DNA of 64,000 nucleotides from Triticum aestivum (lineage: Eukaryota; Streptophyta; Magnoliopsida; Poales; Poaceae). Below are positions 23,382 to 32,361 of this stretch, in pieces (position 1 is the stretch's first letter; the number at the start of each line of letters is the position of its first letter). The position numbers and the translations under genes were made by a program. The notes beneath the pieces are model-generated. The model had not been told where the DNA came from. It made no database searches and worked only from the letters and a program-made list of their open reading frames with translations. The stretch covers positions 313,462,209-313,526,208 of the forward strand of contig NC_057802.1 in NCBI RefSeq assembly GCF_018294505.1, read 5' to 3'.

Positions 23382-23804
23382 ATGTCGTCCCAGGATTCTG
23401 AAGGAGAAGGCTATGTGGCTGATTACCTTGCAAATCCCAAGGTGTATGGAGATGTGGAGCATTGTGGTTGGACTACGGAAGAAGAAGAGGACTATGAGCC
23501 CAAGAGAAAGGAGGAGACGAGCTCAAATGAAGATGAAGTCCCATTACCTCAACCTGGGGACATGCATGTGGAGTTCAAAAAGTCAAGTCTCCCTGATAGA
23601 GAAAAGAAATTTAAGATCGAGTTTATCCCTTTTCGTCTCTTGCAGGAAAACAAGCAGGAATTATGTAAAAAGATATTAAGCCTGGAGCAGGAGATTGATG
23701 ACTTGAGGGATCAAAATTCTGTCCTCAAGCGCAAATTAAGGAAGAAGACTATGTCATCAACTAAATCATCACCTCCACCTTCTTCACCAGCAAAGGAGAC
23801 ATAA
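23382..23804 (+). CDS. Element B downstream ORF (coiled-coil accessory protein)
   Basis: This intact 140-codon frame starts at ATG 23382 (AACATGT). The N-terminal half is acidic (EGEGYVADYL, EEEEDYEP, SSNEDEVP). The region LCKKILSLEQEIDDLRDQNS (about residues 93-112) and what follows form a likely coiled coil. The tail is Ser/Pro/Lys-rich. No signal peptide or membrane segment is seen, so it does not look like an envelope protein despite its position. The function is unknown. It is intact while pol is broken, although it is short enough to survive by chance. Confidence 0.6.
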   Translation: MSSQDSEGEGYVADYLANPKVYGDVEHCGWTTEEEEDYEPKRKEETSSNEDEVPLPQPGDMHVEFKKSSLPDREKKFKIEFIPFRLLQENKQELCKKILSLEQEIDDLRDQNSVLKRKLRKKTMSSTKSSPPPSSPAKET

Positions 23805-23838
23805 TCGCATGGGTATGGGCACTCCCCTTGGCAACTGC

Positions 23839-23865
23839 CAAGCTTGGGGGAGGTGCCCCGGTATC
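23839..23865 (+). repeat. Internal polypurine-like hairpin of element B
   Basis: AAGCTTGGGGGAGG after the downstream ORF repeats the terminal polypurine tract at 25353-25365. It is followed by GCCCCGG, which can pair with the G run. Element A has the same arrangement at 13696-13728. Confidence 0.55.
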
Positions 23866-25352
23866 GTATCACCATCACACTCCTATCTTTACCGCTTTCT
23901 TAGTTCGATCCTATTAGTAGTATCTTGATCTAGTAGAATAAAGTTTTGGTATGATCTAGTTTTGAGTTTTGCTTTATGATCTCTCTTTGTAATCGAGTCC
24001 GTGAGCTATTTAATAAAGATTAGTGTTGAGTCAAGGGCTTGATTATCTTGCTATGATCTTGAGTGAATAAAAAAAGAGAGAAATAGAATAAAAAGAAACA
24101 AAGAGATCATATTGATCTTATTGAGAGTAATGACTTCACATAGAAAGAGTATGATGATTAAAAATTGTTGAGAGTTGACAAGCATAGCTTTGGTCATCGT
24201 TGCAATTAATAGGAAGTAATAAAGAAATAGAGGTTTCACATATAAATATACTATCTTGGACATCTTTTATGATTGGGAGCACTCATTAAAATATGACATG
24301 CTAAAGAGTTGATGTTGGACAAGGAAGACAACGTAATGGGTTATGTTTTCTTATATCTGAGATAAAGTATATTGTCATGGATCATCCAACATGTTGAGCT
24401 TGCCTTTCCCCCTCATGCTAGCCAAATTCTTTGCACCAAGTAGAGATACTACTTGTGTTTCCAAAAACCCTTAAACAAGTTTTGCCATGAGAGTCCACCA
24501 TACCTACCTATGGATTGAGTAAGATCCTTCAAGTAAGTTGTCATCGGTGCAAGCAATAAAAATTGCTCTCTAAATATGTATGATTGATTGGTGTGGAGGA
24601 AATAAGCTTTATACGATCTTGTGATGTGGAAGAAATAAAAGCGACAGACTGCATAATAAAGGTTCATATCACAAGTGGCAATATAAAGTGACGTTCTTTC
24701 GCATTAAGATTTTGTGCATCCAACCCTGAAAGCGCATGGCAACCTCTGCTTCCCTCTGTGAAGGGCCTATCTTTTATTATTATCTTCTTCCTTATGCAAG
24801 AGTCATGGTTATCTTCACCTTTCCTTTTTACATTTTATCCTTTGGCAAGCACAGGGTGTTGGAAAGATCTTGATAGATATATCTAATTGGATGTAAGTCA
24901 GCATGAGTTATTATTGTTGACATTACCCTTGAGGTAAAAGGTTGGGAGGCGAAACTATAAGCCCCTATCTTTCTCTGTGTCCGATTAAAACTCCGTAACC
25001 ACAAGTATTGCGTGAGTGTTATCAATTATGAAAGACTAAATGATAGTTGAGTATGTGGACTTGCTAGAAAGCTCTGACATAGACTCTTTCTGATGTTATG
25101 ATAAATTGCAATTGCTTCAATGACTGAGATTATAGTTTGTTAGTTGTCAATAAAGTTTCCGATTCATACTTGGCATTGTGAATAGATTATTACTTGAGCA
25201 TAAGAAATCATATGACAATATCCATTTATGTTGCTGTTATGAGAATAATCATGATGCCCTCATGTCTGTATTTTATTTTATCGACACCTCTACCTCTAAA
25301 CATGTGGACATATTTATCGTTATCGGCTTCCGCTTGAGGACAAGCGAGGTCT
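23866..25352 (+). other. Non-coding 3' region of element B
   Basis: This stretch of about 1.5 kb has no credible frame. An A/G-rich tract is near 24066-24108. Athila-type elements normally have a long non-coding stretch here. Confidence 0.6.
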
Positions 25353-25365
25353 AAGCTTGGGGGAG
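25353..25365 (+). promoter_or_regulatory. Polypurine tract of element B
   Basis: AAGCTTGGGGGAG lies one base before the right LTR start at 25367. Confidence 0.75.
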
Positions 25366-25366
25366 T

Positions 25367-26870
25367 TGATACGTCCATTTTGCATCATGCTTTTATATCG
25401 ATATTTATTGCAATATGGGCTGTTATTACACGTTATGTCACAATACTTATGCCTATTATCTCTTATTTTACAAGGTTTACATAAGGAGGGAGAATGCCGG
25501 CAGCTGGAATTCTGGGCTGGAAAAGGACCAAATATTAGAGACCTATTCTGCACAACTCCAAAAGTCCTGAAACTCCACGAAAGTCATTTTTGGAAATAAT
25601 AAAAAATACTGAACGGAAGAAATACGTCAGGGGGGCCACCACCTGCCCACGAGGGTGGGGGGCACGCCCCCTGCCTCGTGGGCCCCCTGTTGGCTCTCCG
25701 ATGGCCATCTTCTGCTATATGAAGTCTTCCGTCGAGGAAAAAATCGTAAGCAACCTTTCGGGACGAGACTCCGCTGCCACGAGGCGGAACCTTGGCGGAA
25801 CCAATCAAGGGCTCCGGCAGAGCTGTTCCGCCCGGGACACTTCCCTCCGGGAGGGGGAAATCATCGCCATCATCATCACCAACGCTCCTCTCATCAGGAG
25901 AGGGCAATCTCCATCAACATCTTCACCAGCACCATCTCCTCTCAAAACCCTAGTTCATCTCTTGTATCCAATTTTTGTCTCCAAGTCCGGGATTGGTACT
26001 AGTAGGTTGCTAGTAGTGTTGATTACTCCTTGTAGTTGATGCTAGTTGGTTTATTTGGTGGAAGATCATATGTTCAGATCCTATATGCATATTAATACCC
26101 CTCTGATTATGAACATGAATATGCTTTGTGAGTAGTTACGTTTGTTCCTGAGGACATGGGAGAAATCTTGCTATTAGTAGTCATGTGAATTTGGTATTCG
26201 TTCGATATTTTGATGAGATGTATGTTGCCTATCCTCTAGTGGTGTTATGTGAACGTCGACTACATAACACTTCACCATTATTTGGGCCTAGAGGAAGGCA
26301 TTGGGAAGTAATAAGTAGATGATGGGTTGCTAGAGTGACAGAAGCTTAAACCCTAGTTTATGCGTTGCTTCGTAAGGGGCTGATTTGGATCCATATGTTT
26401 CATGCTATGGTTAGGTTTACCTTAATACTTTTGTTGTAGTTGCGGATGCTTGCAATAGAGGTTAATCATAAGTGGGATGCTTGTTCAAGTAAGAATAGAA
26501 CCCAGGCACCGGTCCACCCACATATCAAATTATCGAAGTACCAAACCCGAATCATATGAACGTGATGAAAACTAGCTTGACGATAATTCCCATGTGTCCT
26601 CGGGAACGTTTTCCTTTATATAAGAGTTTGTCCAGGCTTGTCCTTTGCTACAAAAAGGATTGGGCCACCTTGCTGCACTTTATTTACTTTTGTTACTTGT
26701 TGCTCGTTACAAATTATCCTATCACAAAACTATCTGTTACCACTTATTTCAGTACTTGCAGAGAATACCTTGCTGAAAACCGCTTATCATTTCCTTCTGC
26801 TCCTCGTTGGGTTCGACACTCTTACTTATCGAAAGGACTACGATAGATCCCCTACACTTGTGGGTCATCA
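25367..26870 (+). repeat. Right LTR of element B
   Basis: This 1.50-kb LTR is collinear with 16736-18199. Differences include the extra segment near 26358-26405 and a shorter GC-rich hairpin near 25650-25688. It ends TGGGTCATCA before the target duplication GGAAT. Confidence 0.88.
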
Positions 26871-27693
26871 GGAATCTATGCATAGGGGTTGGCACACGTT
26901 TTCATCTTGACTCTCCGGTAGAAACTTTGGGGCACTCATTGAAGTTCTTTGTGTTGGTTGAATAGATGAATCTGAGATTGTGTGATGCATATCGTATAAT
27001 CATACCCACGGATACTTGAGGTGACATTGGAGTATCTAGGTGACATTAGGGTTTTGGTTGATTTGTGTCTTAAGGTGTTATTCTAGTACGAACTCTAGGA
27101 TAGATCAAACGGAAAGAATAGCTTCATGTAATTTTAATACGGACTCTTGAATAGATCGACCAGAAAGAATAACTTTGAGGTGGTTTCGTACCCTACCATA
27201 ATCTCTTTGTTTGTTCTCCGCTATTAGTGACTTTGGAGTGACTCTTTGTTGCATGTTGAGGGATAGTTATAGGATCCAATTATGTTATTATTGTTGAGAG
27301 AACTTGCACTAGTGAAAGTATGAACCCTAGGCCTTGTTTCCTAGCTTTGCAATACCGTTTACGCTCACTTGTATCACTTGCCACCTTGCTGTTTTTATAT
27401 TTTCATATTACAAAAACCTATATCTACCATCCGTATTGCACTTGTATCACCATCTCTTCGCCGAACTAGTGCACCTATACAATTTACCATTGTATTGGGT
27501 GTGTTGGGGACACAAGAGACTCTTTGTTATTTGGTTGCAGGGTTGTTAGAGAGAGACCATCTTCATCCTATGCCTCCCACGGATTTATAAACCTTAGGTC
27601 ATCCACTTGAGGGAAATTTGCTACTGTCCTACAAACCTCTGCACTTGGAGGCCCAACAACGTCTACAAGAAGAAGGTTGTGTAGTAGACATCA
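26871..27693 (+). repeat. Right LTR of element A, second part
   Basis: This resumes the LTR of A after B (GGAATCTATGCATAGGGG) and ends TAGTAGACATCA. It is collinear with 11077-11887. Confidence 0.85.
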
Positions 27694-27698
27694 CCACA

Positions 27699-28299
27699 AC
27701 GCATTGAGGTGGACGCATCAGCGTTCCCAATCTCGCCAACACGTGCGTCGGAGGACGCGTCGGCTCCCTGCTACGAGGAGAACGACGCGCTGCCCACCGA
27801 GCCCCCCAGCCTTGAGGAGCTTTGGAAAGAAATGGATGTCGCCTTGTGGGAGGCTTTGCCTCTGGCAGAGTGCGCCAAAATAGAGGTGGAGAAGAAGGCC
27901 GAGGAAGAGAAGCGCGCCGTGGGGCAAGCTGCCTGGCAGGCGTATGTCGCGTCTGAGAGAGTCAGACAATTGGCTCTTTGGCAGAAGGCTCGTGCGAGGG
28001 CCGTGAGGGTGGCGGAGGACGCCCGTGCCAAAGCCCTGAATGCAGTCGGGCCCAAGCGCCTCATCTACGCTTGGCGGTACGTGGACCGGGTGCATGCTTC
28101 CAGCGAGGAGGAGTACCTGTTGGCGCCGGATCACCACACCGGTGAGATCGCACTCGCCCGCCGGCAAGCCACCAATCATCATCTCGCGAGTTGGGAGGCT
28201 GAGGAAGGGGCGGTGTGTCGGCGCGCTGGGAAACGGCCGTGCACCAGGGCACTCGTGGCGCGCCGCAAGCGCTCCTGCGAACGTCGTGGCTTTTATTAG
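27699..28299 (+). pseudogene. Split host gene, 3' part (unknown protein)
   Basis: This is the continuation of the gene begun at 10107. The open frame crosses the reconstructed junction in phase and runs about 199 codons to the stop at 28297-28299. It has an acidic N-terminal part (EENDALPTEPPSLEELWKEM), then a long Ala/Glu/Lys/Arg helix-rich segment (about 27880-28040) likely to be a coiled coil. The C-terminus is Arg/Cys-rich. Codon use is GC-rich, unlike the flanking retroelement, which supports a host origin. An ATG at 27709 could start a shortened protein, but there is no promoter besides the LTR. I do not recognise the family. Confidence 0.65.
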
Positions 28300-28523
28300 G
28301 AATATAATTTAGTTTCGTAAGGCGATCTCATTAGTTTTGGGACGCAAATGATAACTCCCGAACGTTCAGGAATTATTAGCGGCCTTAATTAAGTATGTAT
28401 AAAAGGAAAAGTTTGGAAACCTCATGTATCCGTACGCATTTTGTAAGTACGTGCATATAGCACAAACTTTACTATATACTATCGCTACACGTCTCTCTCT
28501 ATATATGCTTGCAGACTGTGCTA
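28300..28523. other. 3' flank of split host gene
   Basis: This is probably the 3' UTR and terminator region. ATATAATTTAG near 28301 is AT-rich, but no clear AATAAA was seen. Nothing else was recognised. Confidence 0.35.
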
Positions 28524-28608
28524 CTCCCTCCGTCCAGGTGCATATGTCATCTTTGGTTGTGCACCGTGACCATGAAGGAGGGAATACTTATACACCTAGA
28601 CAGAGGGG
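28524..28608. mobile_element. Stowaway MITE, 85 bp
   Basis: CTCCCTCCGTCCAGGTG at the left pairs with CACCTAGACAGAGGGG at the right, flanked by TA at 28522-28523 and 28609-28610. It is a compact Tc1/Mariner-type MITE. Confidence 0.75.
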
Positions 28609-28920
28609 TACTACTATTACTTATGTAAGTGCAAATGCACGTTTTAACATTACGATGCGGTTTTTGTAAAAGTAGAAAAACAGAACTAGTCAAGCTTGTG
28701 AAACGATTCAATGCAAAACAAATGCAAAAATGCTCGTTTGATTGTTTACTTTTAACTTCCTTCTTTGTGGTTATTTCTCTATCGTACTTTGTACGGAGTA
28801 TCTCACTGGTCGGGAAGGCATGCAAATTCCCAAACTGCTTCCTACACCCTGTATCGAATTTTTTGCCTAACAAGTTGTGCCGTGTTGGAATTCCAACTTG
28901 AGTAATACTACTAGGAGTAC

Positions 28921-29264
28921 CAGGGGCTAGTTCTTTTAGGCTTCTAGATTAGTAATCCCATAACTACTACCTCCGTCCTAGTTTATTGGTCGCCATTGTA
29001 ATCTGTGTCAAATTTTGACCATAAATTTAACTAATGAAATGTTTGTGCATGTCACATGCACTAACATTTTATCAGTTAAATCTTTGGTCAAAATTTAGCA
29101 CAAATTACAATGGTGATGAATAAACCAGGACGGAGGTACTAGTAGTTTAGAATCCCAAAAAAATGAGTTAGGCGCCTTAATGTTACTCTCCACTGTGACT
29201 AGTCTTATGGGAAAAGCTGGGGAAGAGACGGCTTATTTTTTAAGCCACCAAAAGAACAGGCCCT
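28921..29264. mobile_element. hAT-like non-autonomous element with nested MITE
   Basis: The ends CAGGGGCTAGTTCTTTTAGG and CCACCAAAAGAACAGGCCCT are imperfect inverted repeats. Flanking 8-mers AGGAGTAC (28913-28920) and AGGAGTAG (29265-29272) match at seven of eight positions, as expected for hAT. A Stowaway MITE occupies 28970-29136. Confidence 0.6.
28970..29136. mobile_element. Stowaway MITE, 167 bp, nested in hAT-like element
   Basis: CCTCCGTCCTAGTTTATTGG at the left is the inverse of AATAAACCAGGACGGAGG at the right. TA flanks both sides (28968-28969, 29137-29138). Most of the element folds as one hairpin. Confidence 0.8.
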
Positions 29265-29482
29265 AGGAGTAGTAGCTAGGGATCGAGTGTGCGATATGAA
29301 CCGGAGAAAGTAAATGCAGAGAGATGAAATGCAAAAAATACGGAGGGATGTGATGGTTGCTTGTCCTTTTATTTTACCAGGCCACTTATTACTGGGAGTG
29401 GTTGGGTTTTGTGATATGACGGCTTTACTGCTGCGCCACGAGCGGGGTGAGACTCCCGTGCAGCGCTGCCCTCTACACTAGT

Positions 29483-29690
29483 ACTACATCGGTCGTGGTT
29501 TATTAGTCCCCCATTGAATTTGACTGAAGATTTAACTAACAAAATGTTAGTGCATGTCAACAAAAACTATATCGTTGGATTCGTATTTGAACATAGTTTT
29601 CAATGATATAATTTTAGGTGACATGCATGAGCATTTATCGTACTATATACAATGTTAGTTAAATTTCTGGTCGTACTAATCTATAGTAAG
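29483..29690. mobile_element. Degenerate Stowaway MITE, related to the one at 28970
   Basis: The arms TTAACTAACAAAATGTTAG near 29531 and TACAATGTTAGTTAAAT near 29648 are inverted. GGTTTATTAGTCCCCC near 29497 matches this family, but both ends have lost the CTCCCTCC signature. Confidence 0.5.
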
Positions 29691-30370
29691 GTGCTCTTGC
29701 GTTGCACGGAACAGTGAAATGCATTGATCGGGGAGTTGTTTATTTTGACAAAGGATGTGGGGGTCATCTCATGTGTAACGGGTATCGATAGGTTTCTTCG
29801 GATATTATTTCATCTCTAGAGCTCACAAACATCCGGGTGAAATAGATAAAAAGTATCTTTTGCAAACAAAAGTGTTCAACTGTTCAGACTGCATCCAAAA
29901 CTTGTGAAGAAATAACACTTATTGTGCTTTGCAAGAAATGATCTTTAAGAATTAGTTTTTGAGTATCGATTGTTATACATGTTGGCTATAGATGACATGG
30001 CACTTTCTTATAGTCAATAGTTGGCTATACTATTAAGTATTAACATGGCTCTTATACACCTAGACGGAGGGATTAAATCAGGATGATTTGGAAGGGGGCA
30101 GAGGAGATGTAAGAAATGGTTCATCATAAGTATTTCACCAGTACTATAGTAAAAATTCTTAGTTAATCTCATAAATGGCAAGCGAGAACTCTAATGGAGC
30201 AAAAGCATACATGGAAGATTCTAGACTAAACCATAAATGGATACACTTTTATTCAAGCGCGATACTCTAATAGAGCAAGATCATGCATGGAAGGTTCTAT
30301 ACTATATAAATAAGAAGTCTCCACATGCTTAGACAGCGGATTACCTTGAGCAAAGACTAATGATCAACAT
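29691..30370. other. Intergenic region, no gene seen
   Basis: The stretch GCTCTTGCGTTGCACGGAAC near 29692 resembles a recurrent boundary motif of unclassified grass repeats. A roughly 75-bp direct repeat (TAATGGAGCAAAAGCAT and TAATAGAGCAAGATCAT) is at about 30190-30315. Confidence 0.4.
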
Positions 30371-30937
30371 TTAACTTGGTAATGCATATGTCCAGGTGAA
30401 CCTCCTCGGAGTCCCCGTGCACCATGTTGGGGGGGGGGAATCATACCATGCGTCTTCCATGTCCACATCGGCGGGAAGGTCCCAGCTCGGCACAGTCCTA
30501 GTCAGTGTCATGGAGCTGGTGTGGCCCACGTACCTCTGAGGGGCAGTAATAGTGAGCACGCACCCATACATCGGCCTCGTGTCAGTGTCAGCGTCAGCGG
30601 CGTCTCCCCTAACACACACTACAGAGACGGGGCGGCGGCCTGCGCGGGCCTCGCTGGTGCCCACGATCAAGAGGAAGACGCTGCCGTCCTCCTCTGAGAC
30701 TAGTAGGCGGCGGTGATCCTCCAACTCCGGCACGGTGAACGGGTAGCACGTCTTGTACTTGATGTTCTCTGCCAAGGGCCAGTAGTGATCGCCGGACGCC
30801 TGCGTGAGGTGATGCACGAGGTCCGCCGGCGAGCCCCAAAACGACATCGGGCACTCATAGCAGTAGACGAAGGGCTCCTTCGAGGCATCAACCAGGCCAC
30901 CCATGAAACGGGAGTGGCTGTAGGGGACATTGCGCCA
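30371..30937 (-). pseudogene. SINA-like E3 ligase C-terminal region (partial)
   Basis: The frame codes a protein resembling the SIAH-type zinc finger plus TRAF-like fold of plant SINA-like ubiquitin ligases. WGSPADLVHHLTQASGDHYW matches the L..HL...H.W zinc-finger part, and LLVSEEDGSVFLLIVG is the characteristic SINA-like segment. VVCVRGDA and a terminal Pro-rich stretch follow. There is no N-terminal RING domain in frame, and several expected zinc-binding cysteines are missing. The frame is open upstream of the ATG at 30904 to about 30950. It is most likely a decayed or partial copy. It could still be expressed as a small adapter-like protein. Confidence 0.55.
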
Positions 30938-31039
30938 GTTGAATATATGAGCAAGTTACTACGAGATTTAGTCCGAATAAGCATAAAATAAATCATGAAG
31001 GCTATAACAAAGATGAAACTAATCATGTGGACTAGCATA

Positions 31040-31347
31040 GTAGATGAATAGATAGAATCTAGGACACAGACTAGAAACATGAATTCTACCACGATTTCGA
31101 ACAGGAAGGACATAAAAACATATGGTGCAACGGGAGTAGCACCGTGGGCATTGAGGTTGTCGCCCATGTCGTTGAGGAAGAGGTTCCCGAGGTCGGGGAA
31201 GAAGTCGTCGTCGGTGAAGTCGTCGCTGCCAGCAGTCGCGAGAGTGTGCTCCCCAAATTTCAACAGCGCCCGCAGAATGGAGCGCGGGAGGGAGTAGCTG
31301 TAGGGGAAGTTGCGGCCGCCAAATGGAGCGCAGGAGTAGCACACGAA
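31040..31347 (-). pseudogene. Upstream fragment of SINA-like locus
   Basis: A minus-strand frame starts near 31347 with VCYSCAPFGGRNFPYSYSLP and continues with an acidic DDDFFPDLGNLF stretch. GGRNFPYSYS resembles WRNVPYSHSR at the beginning of the SINA-like segment below 30937, as if one piece was duplicated. The 31000-31080 part is AT-rich and looks like intron. The assignment is weak. Confidence 0.3.
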
Positions 31348-31371
31348 GCAGTTGATGGTGCTCCTCCCTAG

Positions 31372-31415
31372 CCTCTATCTCTACTATTATCTCTATCTCT
31401 ACTACTCTTCTTTCT
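31372..31415. repeat. TCTCTATCTCTACTA low-complexity repeat
   Basis: This is an imperfect pyrimidine-rich microsatellite built from TCTCTA and CTACTA words. Confidence 0.6.
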
Positions 31416-31633
31416 TTTTAGTAGCTGTCAAATAGAATAGTACTGTGCCGCCCGCTGCACGCCCGGCTGAACATGCCTCCTCGCCTCCATCAAACGCCTC
31501 CGTTAAACCCGCATGCAAACCGAGAAACCTACTCCGGCCCGCGGGAGGAAATTTGCCGGCTGCCGTTGGATAATAATAGTCACGTCCAATCCATTTGAGT
31601 TAATTGCGTGTATGATTCTCCTTCTATAAAAAG

Positions 31634-31802
31634 TTAATTGCATCCTTAATCTTGTATTCTAAGTACTCTGTGGGTTCCACTGTCAGTACAGTGTACATGA
31701 CTTGCAGGCTGGCTCCAGATTCATACAGGAAGTTAAAAAGAAACAAATCCATCCTTAATCTTGTATTCTAAGTACTCTATGGGTTCCACTCCCAGTACAG
31801 TA
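31634..31802. repeat. Direct repeat, two copies about 109 bp apart
   Basis: CATCCTTAATCTTGTATTCT followed by AAGTACTCTGTGGGTTCCAC occurs near 31643 and again with few changes near 31752. It is a small local tandem duplication. Confidence 0.7.
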
Positions 31803-32190
31803 GCGAAGAAGTATATATTAAAAAAATATAAAAAGCTACAGTTTAGGACAGAATTCGAATTCAGGTCATCGCACTACAAGCATCCGGCCCGGACCAGTAC
31901 ACCAAGTGTTCGTTGCGGACGATGCAAGAGATAAACCTTTATAGCAATGAGCCCGTCCGTTGCAACGGATCCAAAGTAGAATAATACATATTCACAAATT
32001 TGAAAGAAAACAACTTAGTTTTGATATACATATCACTAAAAATATCTTATGTTTCACTCGAAATATATTCTTTGGGCTGTTTTGATGAGGTAAGGGAGGA
32101 ATGTGGTTGGTTTCAAGATACTAAGGGGTTTTGTGTAAACTAGAGCAGAGAAGTGGGAATTGTTGCAAAAGGCCACAACTTACATCACAG
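31803..32190. other. Intergenic region, no gene seen
   Basis: The motif GAGCCCGTCCGTTGCAACGG near 31948 resembles a recurrent end motif of unclassified Triticeae repeats. Nothing else was assigned. Confidence 0.35.
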
Positions 32191-32361
32191 CCGTTAGATG
32201 CAGATCTAATGGTCAGAAATGGTGGATGGCAGACACACCATCATCACCAACTAAGTCTTTTATAGGAGTAAGTAATATAGGAGTAGGAGTAGAGAAAAAA
32301 CCGAGTTCGTGATGATGGTGTGCCTGCCATCTTATAGTATAGACCGTCTGATCTACATCTG
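32191..32361. mobile_element. Inverted-repeat element of unknown superfamily
   Basis: Arms 32191-32249 and 32308-32361 are about three quarters identical in inverted orientation. Both contain the core GGCAGACACACCATCATCAC (with one change). The middle is TTTTATAGGAGTAAGTAATA. There is no coding capacity. A half copy lies at 9209-9325. Confidence 0.6.

Larger units (their letters stand above)
16736..26870 (+). mobile_element. Element B: Athila-clade Gypsy (Fatima-like), nested in A
   Basis: This is a 10.1-kb element with a perfect 5-bp target duplication GGAAT (16731-16735 and 26871-26875). LTRs are 16736-18199 and 25367-26870. The primer site is at 18211 and the polypurine tract at 25353. 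Gag, protease, RT, RNase H and integrase are all recognisable but carry stops and frameshifts. An extra 140-codon frame lies downstream of pol, where some Athila relatives carry an env-like or accessory gene. The element cannot move on its own proteins now. It is younger than A. Confidence 0.9.
10232..27693 (+). mobile_element. Element A: non-autonomous Gypsy (Athila-like) with nested element B
   Basis: The LTRs begin TGATACGTCTCCAACG and end TAGTAGA.ATCA. The left LTR is 10232-11887. The right LTR is 15844-16735 plus 26871-27693, split by element B. Target duplications are CCGCA (10227-10231) and CCACA (27694-27698), one mismatch apart, which fits an older insertion. Without B the element is about 7.3 kb. 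It has a degenerate tRNA-Asp-type primer site and a GCTTGGGGATGC polypurine tract but no protease, RT or integrase. Its only long frame is the acidic protein at 12133-12981. It resembles Fatima/Sabrina-type Triticeae elements. The exact family name is uncertain. Confidence 0.85.
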
